NCBI GenBank assembly: GCA_016183805.1
Contig: JACPDX010000005.1
Span: forward strand, 24,813-88,812
Length of the DNA stretch: 64,000 nucleotides
Direction: 5' to 3'
From: Bacteroidota bacterium
Lineage (GTDB): Bacteria > Bacteroidota > Bacteroidia > Flavobacteriales_E > Vicingaceae
In this document: piece by piece, positions 45,016-53,887 of the stretch
How positions within the stretch are numbered: the stretch's first letter is position 1
How the letters are laid out: every line of letters starts with the position of its first letter
The notes under the pieces: generated by a model
What the model saw: the letters and a program-made list of their open reading frames with translations, nothing else
The model's database searches: none
Told to the model about the DNA's origin: nothing
Translations under genes and position numbers: made by a program

Positions 45016-46284
45016 TCAAAACATTTCCAATTTGTTTTGATTTACAACACCATAAACTTTACCCATTAGTTTTTTGCCAACCAGCGGAGTATTTTTCGAT
45101 TTGGAAACCAAATCGGTAGTTTCAAAAGTGGTTGTTGTGGTTGGGCTAAACAAGGTAAGATTTGCCATTTCGCCCACTTCTAGTTTTGGAACATCTAGTT
45201 TTAAAATATTTCGTGGGTTGGTGGTAATTGTAGAAATTATTTCTGCTAAAGTAACTTTTCCATTTAAAGCCGTGTTCATAGCCGAAAAAGAAGTTTGAAG
45301 GTTTATCATGCCAAATTTTGCGTGATCAAATTCACATTGTTTGTTTTCGATGTCTTGTGGAGTGTGGTCGGAGCAAATGACATCAATCACGCCTTCTTTT
45401 ATTCCTTTTATCAAAGCTTTAATGTCTTCTTTGGTGCGTAACGGAGGTAAAACTTTTAGGTTGCTGTCGAAAGTCTCCAATTCGGTTTCGTCTAAAAGCA
45501 AGTGGTAAGAGTTGGTGTCGGCAGTAACTTTTAGTCCTTTGGCTTTGGCTTCTTTTATCAGTTGAACTGATTTTTTGGTGGTAATGTTGGTTAAATGTAT
45601 GGCAGCGTTGCAATATTCCGCCAAAAACAAATCACGGATAACCATCAATTCTTCGGCTATGGCAGGAATTCCTTTTAATCCCAAACGGGTGCTGGTAATG
45701 CCTTCGTTTATTTGTCCGTTGTTAAACAAACTTTTATCGTTCGGAAAATCCATAACTAAACCATTAAAACTTTGGTTGTATAACAATGCTCTGGTTAATA
45801 ATCCCGGGTTGTTCAGCGATTTTTTATTGTCGGTAAATGCCAGAGCTCCTGCCGAGTGCATGTCGTACATTTCAGCCATTTCGTTTCCTTCGCATTTTAC
45901 CGACAAAGCTCCGGCAGGATAAGCATTTACAATGTTGTTTTTTGTTTTGTTAATGATGTATTCAATTCCAGATTTGGTATCTATAACCGGATATGTTGAT
46001 GGCATAACCAAAACTCCCGTAAAACCACCTTTGGCAGCAGCTTTTAGTCCGCTGTTTAAATCTTCTTTGTATTCAAAACCTGGGTCGCAGAAATTTGCTC
46101 TAAAATCGAACCAACCAATAGAAACGTGTAAATACTTCGCCTTTATTTCTTGAAAATTCTCGGAATTTTTTATAGAAGTTGCTATTTTTTTAATAATTCC
46201 TTTTTCTATCAATATATCAACCGTTTTACCATTAAAAGTAGAGTTTTCGTTGATTATTGTTGCCGATTTAATTAGAGCATTCAT
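45016..46284 (-). CDS. Dihydroorotase homologue lacking metal ligands
   Basis: The 422-residue protein aligns along its length with class I dihydroorotases (amidohydrolase fold), including KGGFTGVLVMPSTYPV and IDVICSDHTPQDIE. The HxH metal motif in the first strand, normally DxHVHxRDPG, reads FDFRANFCDPGFEYKEDL, without either histidine; a second-shell motif reads AIHLTNITTK, missing one further histidine. It is probably catalytically inactive, like the non-catalytic PyrC' subunits that structure aspartate transcarbamoylase in other bacteria (family knowledge). The true role here is unknown. It lies in line with the BatA/VWA gene, separated by a dispersed repeat. Confidence 0.85.
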   Translation of the reverse strand: MNALIKSATIINENSTFNGKTVDILIEKGIIKKIATSIKNSENFQEIKAKYLHVSIGWFDFRANFCDPGFEYKEDLNSGLKAAAKGGFTGVLVMPSTYPVIDTKSGIEYIINKTKNNIVNAYPAGALSVKCEGNEMAEMYDMHSAGALAFTDNKKSLNNPGLLTRALLYNQSFNGLVMDFPNDKSLFNNGQINEGITSTRLGLKGIPAIAEELMVIRDLFLAEYCNAAIHLTNITTKKSVQLIKEAKAKGLKVTADTNSYHLLLDETELETFDSNLKVLPPLRTKEDIKALIKGIKEGVIDVICSDHTPQDIENKQCEFDHAKFGMINLQTSFSAMNTALNGKVTLAEIISTITTNPRNILKLDVPKLEVGEMANLTLFSPTTTTTFETTDLVSKSKNTPLVGKKLMGKVYGVVNQNKLEMF

Positions 46285-46304
46285 ATTTCGTCATTTTTTA
46301 TTTT

Positions 46305-46445
46305 ACCACATAGACACATAGGTTTGTTGATGTATTAAAGAAGAAGATAGAAGCCTAGCTTTTCACATAGAATACTATGGTTTAAAAATTTATTTTCTAT
46401 CCCTTTCCTTTTGCATTTGTTATTTTCTATGTTACTATGTGGTTT
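46305..46445. repeat. Dispersed cacatagaaacatag repeat, copy 2
   Basis: It starts accacatagacacatagg and ends ctatgttactatgtggttt, near-inverted ends like copies 1 and 3. The inner palindrome of those copies is missing here. It lies between the dihydroorotase-like and BatA genes. Confidence 0.7.
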
Positions 46446-46454
46446 AAATCTTTT

Positions 46455-48485
46455 TTATTTAAAAAGTTTAATTAGTGCAATTTCAATAGCCAAAAATAGC
46501 AAGGCTAAAATAATACATAATTTCCAATATTTCTTACCATTTTTTATCTCGTTAAAAGCCGATTTTATAGATGCCGAATTGGTGTCAACAATCGAACTGT
46601 TTAAGGAATAATTAATAGCTTGATCTTTTAATTCGTCTAAACTAAACGTGTTTAAATCCGATTCTAATCGATTGTAATTGTATGATAAACCAAACTTCGA
46701 GGTATTAGATTCCAACAAGTAATTTCCGGCTAACGATATTCCCTCTGTTACAAAAATAGAAGTGTTGTCAGCATCAGTTTTTATTCTAGGAATTAATTCA
46801 AAATCGGTTTGTTTAATTTTTAACGAACCTTCTTTTTCAATCGTGTTTAAAGTCAACACATCATTTTTTCCGATGGTGTAAAACAAAGGATAATTCAATT
46901 GGCTTAACAATGCCATGTTGTATAATGTTGGAACAAAAATAGCGTGTTTAGAAAAATTTCCGGCATCATCGTCTAAACTTCCGTTGATGAGGTAAACGGT
47001 GCCTTTTTTAATCTTGTATTCGGTTAAAAATGGGTCATTATTTTTCAATTTTAGCAATACATTTTTGAAGGAGGTAGCATTTAACGATTGTTTATAGTGT
47101 TTAGTTATTTTTGGTAAATTAATATTGTTTTCAGGTTTACCTTCAAAAACCGTTGAATAAAGTGGGTGAGTGTAATTAACTTCACTAATTTTTAGAGAAG
47201 AAGTATCCAGTTCAGTGAAGGAATTGATTTGTAATAGTACCGCAAAAGTTTGATAGCTTGTAAAATCAATTTCTTTAGATGGGATAATGGTTAATGAACC
47301 ACCATTTTCTACATAACTTTTTAAACTAGCAGCCAAGCCCGAAGAAATGTCTTTTAAGCTGTTCAACACGATTAAATTGCTTTGTTTTATTTTTGAATAA
47401 TCCACTTGGTTTACCGAAGAACTGGTTAACAAAAACAAACTGTCGGAAGAAAAAATGGCTTTAATGTTTGACCCGGCATCATCGCCAACAATTTCCATGA
47501 TGTTGATACTCTCAGAAATTATATATGAAAAGTAAAAAGCATCATCCATAGTAACCGGTGCATCAGTCAATTCAATTTTTCCAGCTTGAATTCCTTTGGT
47601 GTGGTTTTGATAATTGAGTTCTACAATACTGTTGTCGTTGGCTTTTACCGAAAAACTTGCCGGTGAAATTAAATTATCGTTGATGAATAATTTTAGTGGA
47701 ATGTTTTCTAAATCTTGGTCAGCATTGTTTTTTATTCGAACCAACAATTTTTCCTGTTGGAGTAGGAGGTGAGTGGGATTTTCGAACCAACAACTGTCCA
47801 CATATAAATTATTCTTTTTGGTTGAAACAATAGGCAAAAGGAAAGCATGAATAAGCGTATCATTTTTTATTTCAGCAAAATCGTTCGTAGTTTTTTGAAA
47901 ATCGGAAAGTATCACGATAGATTTGTTGGTTTTCTCCGTACTGTTACTATTCAACGCTTCTTGTAATCTTGAATATACCGTTGAAATCATTCGGCTCTCA
48001 GGAGTAATTCCAATGTTTTCAATTTTTGTGATGGCTTCCTCATTGCTCAATAAACGCTGACTTCCTGCACTAAATTTATTATCACAAATAACAAAATGGT
48101 CAGTTTTTTGGTAAGAATTTATTAGTTCCGTTGCTTTAGCTTTTGCTTCATCCAAAAGACTCCCGTTTTCACCGACATTCTCCATGCTAAAAGAATTGTC
48201 GATGTAAATGCCAATAATGTTGTTGATGTTTTGGTTCGAATTTGCCGAAGGAATAAACGGTTGAGCAAAAGCTAATACTAAAAAGGTAATAGCTAAAATC
48301 CGAGAAAATAAAATAAGTAAGTGTTTAAGTTTTGATTTCGATTGACTTTCTTTTTTTACTTCACGCAAAAAACTCACGTTCGAAAAGTAAATTTTTTTAA
48401 ATTTTCTGAAATTAAATAAATGAATAATGATGGGTATCGCTATAGCGAAAAGAGCAAATAAGAATTCTGGATATGCAAATTTCAT
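46455..48485 (-). CDS. BatA-domain/VWA membrane protein
   Basis: The 676-residue protein begins with the aerotolerance BatA N-terminal domain: a membrane helix (EFLFALFAIAIPIIIHLFNF), FSNVSFLREVKKESQSKSKLKHLLIL and a second helix ending FAQPFIP. A von Willebrand A-like domain follows, with MIDAS residues in GIYIDNSFSM, then a glutamine-amidotransferase-like sheet (SIVILSDF, LVLNSLKD, GGSLTIIPS). A C-terminal membrane helix (KLCIILALLFLAIEIALIKL) ends the chain. Related Bat proteins interact with MoxR ATPases; none is encoded here. A -7 element sits at 48493-48500. Confidence 0.88.
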   Translation of the reverse strand: MKFAYPEFLFALFAIAIPIIIHLFNFRKFKKIYFSNVSFLREVKKESQSKSKLKHLLILFSRILAITFLVLAFAQPFIPSANSNQNINNIIGIYIDNSFSMENVGENGSLLDEAKAKATELINSYQKTDHFVICDNKFSAGSQRLLSNEEAITKIENIGITPESRMISTVYSRLQEALNSNSTEKTNKSIVILSDFQKTTNDFAEIKNDTLIHAFLLPIVSTKKNNLYVDSCWFENPTHLLLQQEKLLVRIKNNADQDLENIPLKLFINDNLISPASFSVKANDNSIVELNYQNHTKGIQAGKIELTDAPVTMDDAFYFSYIISESINIMEIVGDDAGSNIKAIFSSDSLFLLTSSSVNQVDYSKIKQSNLIVLNSLKDISSGLAASLKSYVENGGSLTIIPSKEIDFTSYQTFAVLLQINSFTELDTSSLKISEVNYTHPLYSTVFEGKPENNINLPKITKHYKQSLNATSFKNVLLKLKNNDPFLTEYKIKKGTVYLINGSLDDDAGNFSKHAIFVPTLYNMALLSQLNYPLFYTIGKNDVLTLNTIEKEGSLKIKQTDFELIPRIKTDADNTSIFVTEGISLAGNYLLESNTSKFGLSYNYNRLESDLNTFSLDELKDQAINYSLNSSIVDTNSASIKSAFNEIKNGKKYWKLCIILALLFLAIEIALIKLFK

Positions 48486-48492
48486 TAAAGTA

Positions 48493-48500
48493 CAAATATA
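48493..48500 (-). promoter_or_regulatory. -7 element for the BatA/VWA gene
   Basis: TATATTTG on the minus strand matches TAnnTTTG, seven bases before the ATG at 48485. No good -33 box is visible. Confidence 0.45.
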
Positions 48501-48514
48501 ATCTAATAATTTGT

Positions 48515-48530
48515 CCCGATAGCTATCGGG
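48515..48530. repeat. Palindrome cccgatagctatcggg
   Basis: A perfect 16-base palindrome in the BatA-mannosyltransferase gap. A degenerate copy (ccgatagctatcagg) lies near 41904-41918 behind the exonuclease gene, so it is probably a dispersed unit. Confidence 0.6.
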
Positions 48531-48573
48531 GTTAAAAATATAATCTAACTCAAATTTTCAAGACACTAAATCT

Positions 48574-50085
48574 TTACTCGTTCAAATTAGTATCTAATAT
48601 TTTATAAATATGATACCTTTCAAATTTGTTGTTATTTGGATTCATTTTATGAAGAATTAAATCCAAATAACTGGCTTCAACTGTTTTTAAGTGTTTGATG
48701 TTAGGGTATGTTTTCATAATTCTTGCTTTTCTTTCTTCGAGCATGTCATCTTCAACAAATACAATATAATTGGCTTCAACATAGCTAGTATTCTGTAATA
48801 CAAGTTCTACCTCACTATTTTTTACTATTATAAAATGTTTATCCCATCTTTCGGCATAAAATCTTGGGGGGAGTATATAATCGTCTTTATGAGCACAATC
48901 CCAAATATAGTTGGTCATGTCTTTTTGATCGGCTAAAAAGGTCATGGTTTCAACTTTACTCTTTTTGGTATAAGCTGTAGAAATTACTAACAAAAGAACA
49001 CTGTTTACCACCCAAAAAAATGCCCATATTCCATTATGTAATTTGTTAAACTTAGTCCAAAATTTGGACTTGCTTTTAAACTCCATCCAACCCATGTAAC
49101 CCAAAATAATTACAAAAGGAATCATAGGGGCAATAAATCGCTCTTGTTTGTTTGGAAAATAGCTATGGAACGCAAAAAATAGAAATGACGGAATAAAAAT
49201 AAAAGCATGTTTTTTCCAGTTTTTAAAATATCCAAAAAGTAAAAACAAACCTACCGGACCAAACATTCCAGCCAAGGTTAGTAAATACAGATAGAAAGGT
49301 TGATTATAATAACTGGTTGAATTAATGATATTATAAGAAATGTACTCGCCTAGTTCAGCAAAAGGTTTTCCCCAAATAAAAAGATCTGAAACCTGAGTTA
49401 GAAAAAACGAAGCAAATGAAATTAAGGTGAAAACTACTAACGAAATATACTGTCGTTTTATTAAGAAAGTTAATCCAAACCCAAAAAGGAAAAATATAGT
49501 TTGATAGCGAATACCTACAGCAAGACCGGCAACAAACGCACCAAGTATAACAATTTTTAGAGGTGGTTTGGAGTCGTGTTTTATAAACAACCAAGCAGCA
49601 TACATGAGTGGAGGAACACAAACGTATTCAACCATATTATGCACACTTAGCCATGGTAAAAACCATGTAATTGCTAATAAAAGACCAACATATTTAGCAA
49701 TGGTTATATCGGCTAATTTTTTTGCAATTTTAAATCCAAGAACGACTATCGACATAGAATAAGCACCATGAATGAGTCGTACCAAAAACATTTTAAATTG
49801 AGCATCGGTAATGTGAACCCAGTCTAAAAAACTAAAAAATAAATAATGTAATCCCACATAAAAGAAACTATGACCAGAGGGAATAGAATTTTCATCATTA
49901 TTTAACCAATTGTTTTGGTCGAAATTATGAACCCAACCTTCTGCTGGTTCAATAACCAAAAAGTGATCGTCTTGCATGCCGTATCCTTTTGAAAAAATGG
50001 CAGCAATTAACCGAATTAATGAACCAACTATTATGATAACAACAAAAGGATTGTTATTCCAGTAATCTTTGATTTTTTCTAACAT
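48574..50085 (-). CDS. Multi-pass mannosyltransferase-like (GT22/ALG9-type) membrane glycosyltransferase
   Basis: The 503-residue protein has about ten hydrophobic spans. The first loop carries an acidic motif (YGMQDDHFLVIEPAEGWVHN) typical of GT-C enzymes, and a later loop has FPNKQERFIAPMIPF, resembling the HKEERF motif of GT22 mannosyltransferases. These enzymes use a lipid-linked sugar on the outer side of the inner membrane. The target glycan is unknown. It is co-directional with the BatA gene but has its own -7 element (50103-50110). Confidence 0.83.
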   Translation of the reverse strand: MLEKIKDYWNNNPFVVIIIVGSLIRLIAAIFSKGYGMQDDHFLVIEPAEGWVHNFDQNNWLNNDENSIPSGHSFFYVGLHYLFFSFLDWVHITDAQFKMFLVRLIHGAYSMSIVVLGFKIAKKLADITIAKYVGLLLAITWFLPWLSVHNMVEYVCVPPLMYAAWLFIKHDSKPPLKIVILGAFVAGLAVGIRYQTIFFLFGFGLTFLIKRQYISLVVFTLISFASFFLTQVSDLFIWGKPFAELGEYISYNIINSTSYYNQPFYLYLLTLAGMFGPVGLFLLFGYFKNWKKHAFIFIPSFLFFAFHSYFPNKQERFIAPMIPFVIILGYMGWMEFKSKSKFWTKFNKLHNGIWAFFWVVNSVLLLVISTAYTKKSKVETMTFLADQKDMTNYIWDCAHKDDYILPPRFYAERWDKHFIIVKNSEVELVLQNTSYVEANYIVFVEDDMLEERKARIMKTYPNIKHLKTVEASYLDLILHKMNPNNNKFERYHIYKILDTNLNE

Positions 50086-50102
50086 ATATATATTTGTTTA
50101 CA

Positions 50103-50110
50103 CAAAAGTA
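50103..50110 (-). promoter_or_regulatory. -7 element for the mannosyltransferase-like gene
   Basis: TACTTTTG on the minus strand matches TAnnTTTG, 17 bases before the ATG at 50085. It faces the accC start at 50181. Confidence 0.5.
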
Positions 50111-50180
50111 AAGAGAATAAAATGAACTTTAAATTATCAATCACATTTCCTATCTTTAACCCCTATTAAAAGATACAAGA

Positions 50181-51662
50181 ATGAACAAAATATTAATAGC
50201 CAACAGAGGAGAAATTGCATTACGAATTATGCGAACTTGTAGGGAAATGGGAATAAAAACAGTTGCCATTTTTTCTGAAGCCGATAGAAATGCACCTTTT
50301 GTGAGGTATGCTGATGAAGCTGTTTGTGTAGGACCACCTCCATCAAACCAATCGTATTTACAAGTAGATAAAATTATACAGATTTGTAAAGATTTAAAAG
50401 TAGATGGTTTGCATCCTGGGTATGGATTTTTGTCGGAAAATGCAACAGCTACAAGAAAAATTACGGAAGCAGGTATCAATTTTATTGGACCTTCGCCTGA
50501 AGCTATGGAATTGATGGGTAGTAAATTGGCTGCAAAAGCTGCTGTAAAAAAATATAACATTCCGATGGTTCCGGGAACTGATGAAGCCATTGACGATATT
50601 AATGCCGCAAAACAAATTGCGTTAGAAATAGGTTTTCCTATTTTAATAAAAGCTTCTGCTGGTGGTGGTGGTAAAGGAATGCGTGTGGTGGAGAATGCAG
50701 CCGAATTCGAAGAGCAAATGAATAGAGCGGTAAGCGAAGCTCAGTCGTCGTTTGGCGATGGTTCAGTTTTTATCGAAAAATATGTGGGTTCGCCACGCCA
50801 TATCGAAATTCAAGTAATGGCTGACAAGCACGGAAACATTGTGTATTTGTTCGAAAGAGAATGTTCTATTCAACGAAGACACCAAAAAGTAATTGAAGAA
50901 GCACCTTCGGCAGTGCTAACCCCCGAAATACGAAAAGCGATGGGCGAATGTGCTGTAAATGTTGCTCGAGCTTGTAATTATGTGGGTGCTGGAACAGTTG
51001 AATTTTTGTTGGAAAACAACAAAGATTTCTACTTTTTGGAAATGAATACTCGTTTGCAGGTGGAACATCCGGTTACCGAAATGATTACTGGAAAAGACTT
51101 GGTGAAAGAGCAAATTAATGTGGCTCGTGGTGAGAAATTGAGTTTCACACAAGACGAATTAAAAATATTAGGTCATTCGTTTGAAGTACGTGTATATGCC
51201 GAAGATCCAACCAATAATTTTTTACCAGATATTGGTCGATTAAATACCTACCAACGACCAGAAGGTATGGGCATAAGAGTGGATGATGGTTTTGAAGAAG
51301 GCATGGATATTCCAATTTACTATGACCCGATGATTTCTAAATTAATTACACACGGAAAAGATAGGGAAGAAGCAAGAAACAGAATGTTAAGAGCTATTGC
51401 CGATTATAAAATTAGCGGAGTAGAAACCACTTTGCCATTTTGCAAATTTGCTTTAGAACACGAAGCGTTTGTTAGCGGAAACTTTGATACCCATTTTGTG
51501 GGTAAATATTTTACTCCCGAAGTGTTGATGGAGAAAGATGATGAGTTGCAAGAAGTAGCTGCATTGTTTGCTGCAAAAATGCATTTAGAAAGTGGAAAAA
51601 CTGCTGCTCCAACAACTGAAGCTGTTGTTTCAAAATCAAAATGGAAATTAAATAGACTTTAA
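50181..51662 (+). CDS. accC: Biotin carboxylase subunit of an acyl-CoA carboxylase
   Basis: The enzyme carboxylates biotin using ATP and bicarbonate, the first half-reaction of acetyl- or propionyl-CoA carboxylase. Motifs: ILIANRGEIALRIMRTCREMG, ATP-grasp KASAGGGGKGMRVVENA, FIEKYVGSPRHIEIQVMADKHG, QRRHQKVIEEAPS and FLEMNTRLQVEHPVTEMITG. At 493 residues it has a C-terminal extension of some 45 residues (ELQEVAALFAAKMHLE) common in acyl-CoA carboxylase subunits of this phylum. No biotin carrier or carboxyltransferase gene is adjacent. A dispersed repeat starts two bases after its stop. Confidence 0.95.
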   Translation: MNKILIANRGEIALRIMRTCREMGIKTVAIFSEADRNAPFVRYADEAVCVGPPPSNQSYLQVDKIIQICKDLKVDGLHPGYGFLSENATATRKITEAGINFIGPSPEAMELMGSKLAAKAAVKKYNIPMVPGTDEAIDDINAAKQIALEIGFPILIKASAGGGGKGMRVVENAAEFEEQMNRAVSEAQSSFGDGSVFIEKYVGSPRHIEIQVMADKHGNIVYLFERECSIQRRHQKVIEEAPSAVLTPEIRKAMGECAVNVARACNYVGAGTVEFLLENNKDFYFLEMNTRLQVEHPVTEMITGKDLVKEQINVARGEKLSFTQDELKILGHSFEVRVYAEDPTNNFLPDIGRLNTYQRPEGMGIRVDDGFEEGMDIPIYYDPMISKLITHGKDREEARNRMLRAIADYKISGVETTLPFCKFALEHEAFVSGNFDTHFVGKYFTPEVLMEKDDELQEVAALFAAKMHLESGKTAAPTTEAVVSKSKWKLNRL

Positions 51663-51663
51663 A

Positions 51664-51727
51664 ATCCCCTCCCGAACCTCCCCGAAGGGGAGGAGAACTT
51701 CCCCTCTTGAGAGGGGTTAGGGGTGTG
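51664..51727. repeat. Dispersed cccctcttgagagggg repeat, copy 1
   Basis: This G/C-rich element reads cccctcccgaacctccccgaa...cccctcttgagaggggttagggg. It contains two hairpins (ctccccgaaggggag and cccctcttgagagggg). Copies 2 and 3 lie at 53635-53692 and 59799-59829. The ORF-track start of paaG at 51707 falls inside it. Confidence 0.8.
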
Positions 51728-51745
51728 TTTAAATACAAGAAAATC

Positions 51746-52522
51746 ATGAGCAATATAAAATTCAACATAGAAAACGGAGTAGGTATAATTACCTTAAACC
51801 GACCAGATAAGTTCAACAGTTTTGTGCGTCAGATGGCATTTGATTTACAAGCTCGTTTGGATGAATGTGAAAAAAATAGCGAAGTAAGAGCAATTTATTT
51901 AACTGCCGAAGGAAAAGCATTTTGTGCCGGACAAGATTTGGCAGAAGCCATTGATCCAAAACAAACCGAACTGACCAAAATAGTGGAGGAACATTACAAT
52001 CCTATTATTGAACGATTAAGAAAAATTGAAAAACCGATTGTTTGTGCAGTTAACGGCGTAGCTGCTGGTGCAGGAGCAAATATTGCCTTAGCTTGTGATA
52101 TTACTTTAGCAGCAAAATCGGCTAGTTTTATACAAGCGTTTAGTAAAATTGGATTAATACCAGATAGTGGTGGAACCTATTATTTGCCTCGTTTAATTGG
52201 AATGCAGAAAGCTACTGCATTGATGTTTTTAGGCGATAAAGTAATGGCTGAAGATGCCGAAAAAATGGGCATGATTTATAAAGCGGTGGCTGATGAAAAC
52301 TTACAGGAAGAAGCCATGAAAATAGCTCAAACTTTAGCCAAAATGCCTACCAAAGGAATTGGATTAACCAAACGATTATTAAACGAATCGTTCAACAATA
52401 CGTTAACCCAGCAATTAAATTTAGAAGGTGATTTGCAAACTATTGCTGGCTCAACATACGATTACAACGAAGGGGTAAACGCATTTTTAGAAAAACGTCA
52501 ACCGGTTTTTAAAGGAGAATAA
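51746..52522 (+). CDS. paaG: Enoyl-CoA hydratase/isomerase, PaaG-like
   Basis: The ATG at 51746 (MSNIKFNIENGVGI) is chosen; the track extension comes from the repeat. The 258-residue protein shows the crotonase signatures GKAFCAGQDLAEA and oxyanion-hole glycines AVNGVAAGAGANIALACD, then FSKIGLIPDSGGTYYLPRLIG with the catalytic Asp. The length and the neighbourhood of paaH and paaI fit PaaG, the 1,2-epoxyphenylacetyl-CoA isomerase of phenylacetate breakdown. A general beta-oxidation enoyl-CoA hydratase remains possible, because paaABCDE and paaK are not in the window. Confidence 0.88.
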   Translation: MSNIKFNIENGVGIITLNRPDKFNSFVRQMAFDLQARLDECEKNSEVRAIYLTAEGKAFCAGQDLAEAIDPKQTELTKIVEEHYNPIIERLRKIEKPIVCAVNGVAAGAGANIALACDITLAAKSASFIQAFSKIGLIPDSGGTYYLPRLIGMQKATALMFLGDKVMAEDAEKMGMIYKAVADENLQEEAMKIAQTLAKMPTKGIGLTKRLLNESFNNTLTQQLNLEGDLQTIAGSTYDYNEGVNAFLEKRQPVFKGE

Positions 52523-52523
52523 C

Positions 52524-53372
52524 ATGGAAAACATAAAAGTTGGAGTATTAGGAGCAGGTTCAATGGGCTCCGGAATTGTACAAATTGCTGCAACACAAAA
52601 ACACCAAACGGTGTTGGTCGATTTGAATGAGGAAGCGTTAAACAAAGCCGCCGCTAATTTGAAGAACATTTTAGCAAGATTGGTGGAGAAAGATAAAATT
52701 GACCAGGCTACAGCAGATGTAATTATGGGAAGAATCACGTTCTCTAAAAACATTGCTGATTTTAAGGAGTGCGACATGGTTATCGAAGCCATTGTAGAAA
52801 ACTTAGAAGTAAAAAAGAAAGTTTTTGCTCAACTAGAAAGCATAGTTTCTCCCGATTGTATTTTAGCGAGTAATACTTCTTCGTTATCCATTGCTTCTAT
52901 TGCGTCGGCGTGCAAAAAAGCCGAACGAGTAATTGGCATCCACTTTTTTAATCCGGCACCCTTGATGCCATTGGTGGAAATTATTCCTGCGGTGCAAACG
53001 TCGGAAGCAACTACTACCAATTCAAGAACATTAGTCGATAGTTGGAAAAAAGTAACGGTTTTAGCTAAAGACACTCCTGGTTTTATTGTAAATCGAGTGG
53101 CTCGTCCGTTTTATGGCGAAGCACTAAAAATATACGAAGAAGGAGTTGCCGATTTTGCAACCATCGATTGGGCAATGACCGAAATAGGTGGTTTTAAAAT
53201 GGGTCCATTTACGTTGATGGATTACATTGGTAACGACATCAACTATACGGTAACCGAATCGGTATTTGCAGCTTTTTATTACGACCCACGCTACAAACCA
53301 TCGTTTACGCAAAAACGTCGTACCGAAGCGGGTTGGTTTGGACGAAAAACAGGTAGAGGTTATTACAACTAA
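52524..53372 (+). CDS. paaH: 3-hydroxyacyl-CoA dehydrogenase, PaaH-like (frameshifted, N-terminal part)
   Basis: The enzyme oxidises 3-hydroxyacyl-CoA with NAD. The Rossmann motif VGVLGAGSMGSGIVQIAA, the EAIVENLEVKKKVFAQLE segment, HFFNPAPLMPLVEIIP (catalytic His) and DTPGFIVNRVARPFYGEALKI are intact. After FGRKTGRGYYN a stop appears, although the remaining sequence continues in another frame (next entry). Removing one base (a C in a probable tac codon before aaagac) explains it exactly. The start overlaps the paaG stop region by one base gap, so the genes are coupled. Confidence 0.88.
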   Translation: MENIKVGVLGAGSMGSGIVQIAATQKHQTVLVDLNEEALNKAAANLKNILARLVEKDKIDQATADVIMGRITFSKNIADFKECDMVIEAIVENLEVKKKVFAQLESIVSPDCILASNTSSLSIASIASACKKAERVIGIHFFNPAPLMPLVEIIPAVQTSEATTTNSRTLVDSWKKVTVLAKDTPGFIVNRVARPFYGEALKIYEEGVADFATIDWAMTEIGGFKMGPFTLMDYIGNDINYTVTESVFAAFYYDPRYKPSFTQKRRTEAGWFGRKTGRGYYN

Positions 53373-53647
53373 AAGACGAAAAACTTGGTAAAGAAATTTG
53401 CGATAGAATATTGGTAATGTTGATGAATGAAGCTATTGATGCCTTGTTTTTAAATATTGCCAGCAGAGAGGATATCGATTTAGCCATGACCAAAGGAGTA
53501 AATTACCCGAAAGGTTTATTGGCTTGGGCTGATGAAATGGGTTTAGCAAACGTATTGGCAAAACTCGAACACCTTTTTGCAGAATATGGCGAAGACCGCT
53601 ATCGACCAAGTGTATTGTTGAGAAGAATGGTAAAATCCCATCCCTAA
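53373..53647 (+). pseudogene. paaH: Displaced C-terminal part of the PaaH-like dehydrogenase
   Basis: In the frame shifted relative to 52524-53372 the sequence reads KDEKLGKEICDRILVMLMNE and SREDIDLAMTKGVNYPKGLL, then LAWADEMG and YGEDRYRPSVLLRRM, the conserved 3HCDH C-terminal domain of PaaH. It would complete a protein of about 374 residues. The final codons (SHP and stop) come from a dispersed repeat that begins at about 53635, so the natural end may have been altered. Either a true frameshift mutation, a base-calling error or, less likely, programmed frameshifting. Confidence 0.85.
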
Positions 53648-53692
53648 CCCTTCCCGAAGGGAATTTCCCCTCTTGAGAGGGGTAGGGGTGTG
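53635..53692. repeat. Dispersed cccctcttgagagggg repeat, copy 2
   Basis: It carries both hairpins of the family (cttcccgaaggga and cccctcttgagagggg) and the ending taggggtgtga. It supplies the last residues and stop codon of the paaH C-terminal part. Confidence 0.8.
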
Positions 53693-53706
53693 AAAAACAA
53701 CTGATA

Positions 53707-53848
53707 ACCACATAGAAACATAGCTTATTATGATTCAAAAAAACATAAACCAAACATAGTTTTCTCCGATTTATTGGAGAAGTGGCTATTGTGAAATTAT
53801 TCAAATTGAGCTTTGGTAAAACAGTTAAACCTATTTGTCTATGTGTTA
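53707..53848. repeat. Dispersed cacatagaaacatag repeat, copy 3
   Basis: It begins accacatagaaacatag and ends tatttgtctatgtgtta, with an inner hairpin ttctccgattta/ttggagaa at 53762-53781 like copy 1. Confidence 0.75.
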
Positions 53849-53887
53849 AAAAAAGTTTAGTTTGATGTTTAAATTAAAAACCATACA

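Noticed and set aside
51707-51745. N-terminal extension of PaaG
   Set aside because: It is encoded by the dispersed G/C-rich repeat; the crotonase start fits the ATG at 51746.
53411-53647. Independent 78-residue gene
   Set aside because: Its sequence is the conserved C-terminal domain of PaaH and continues upstream in frame without a start, so it is a displaced part of that gene.
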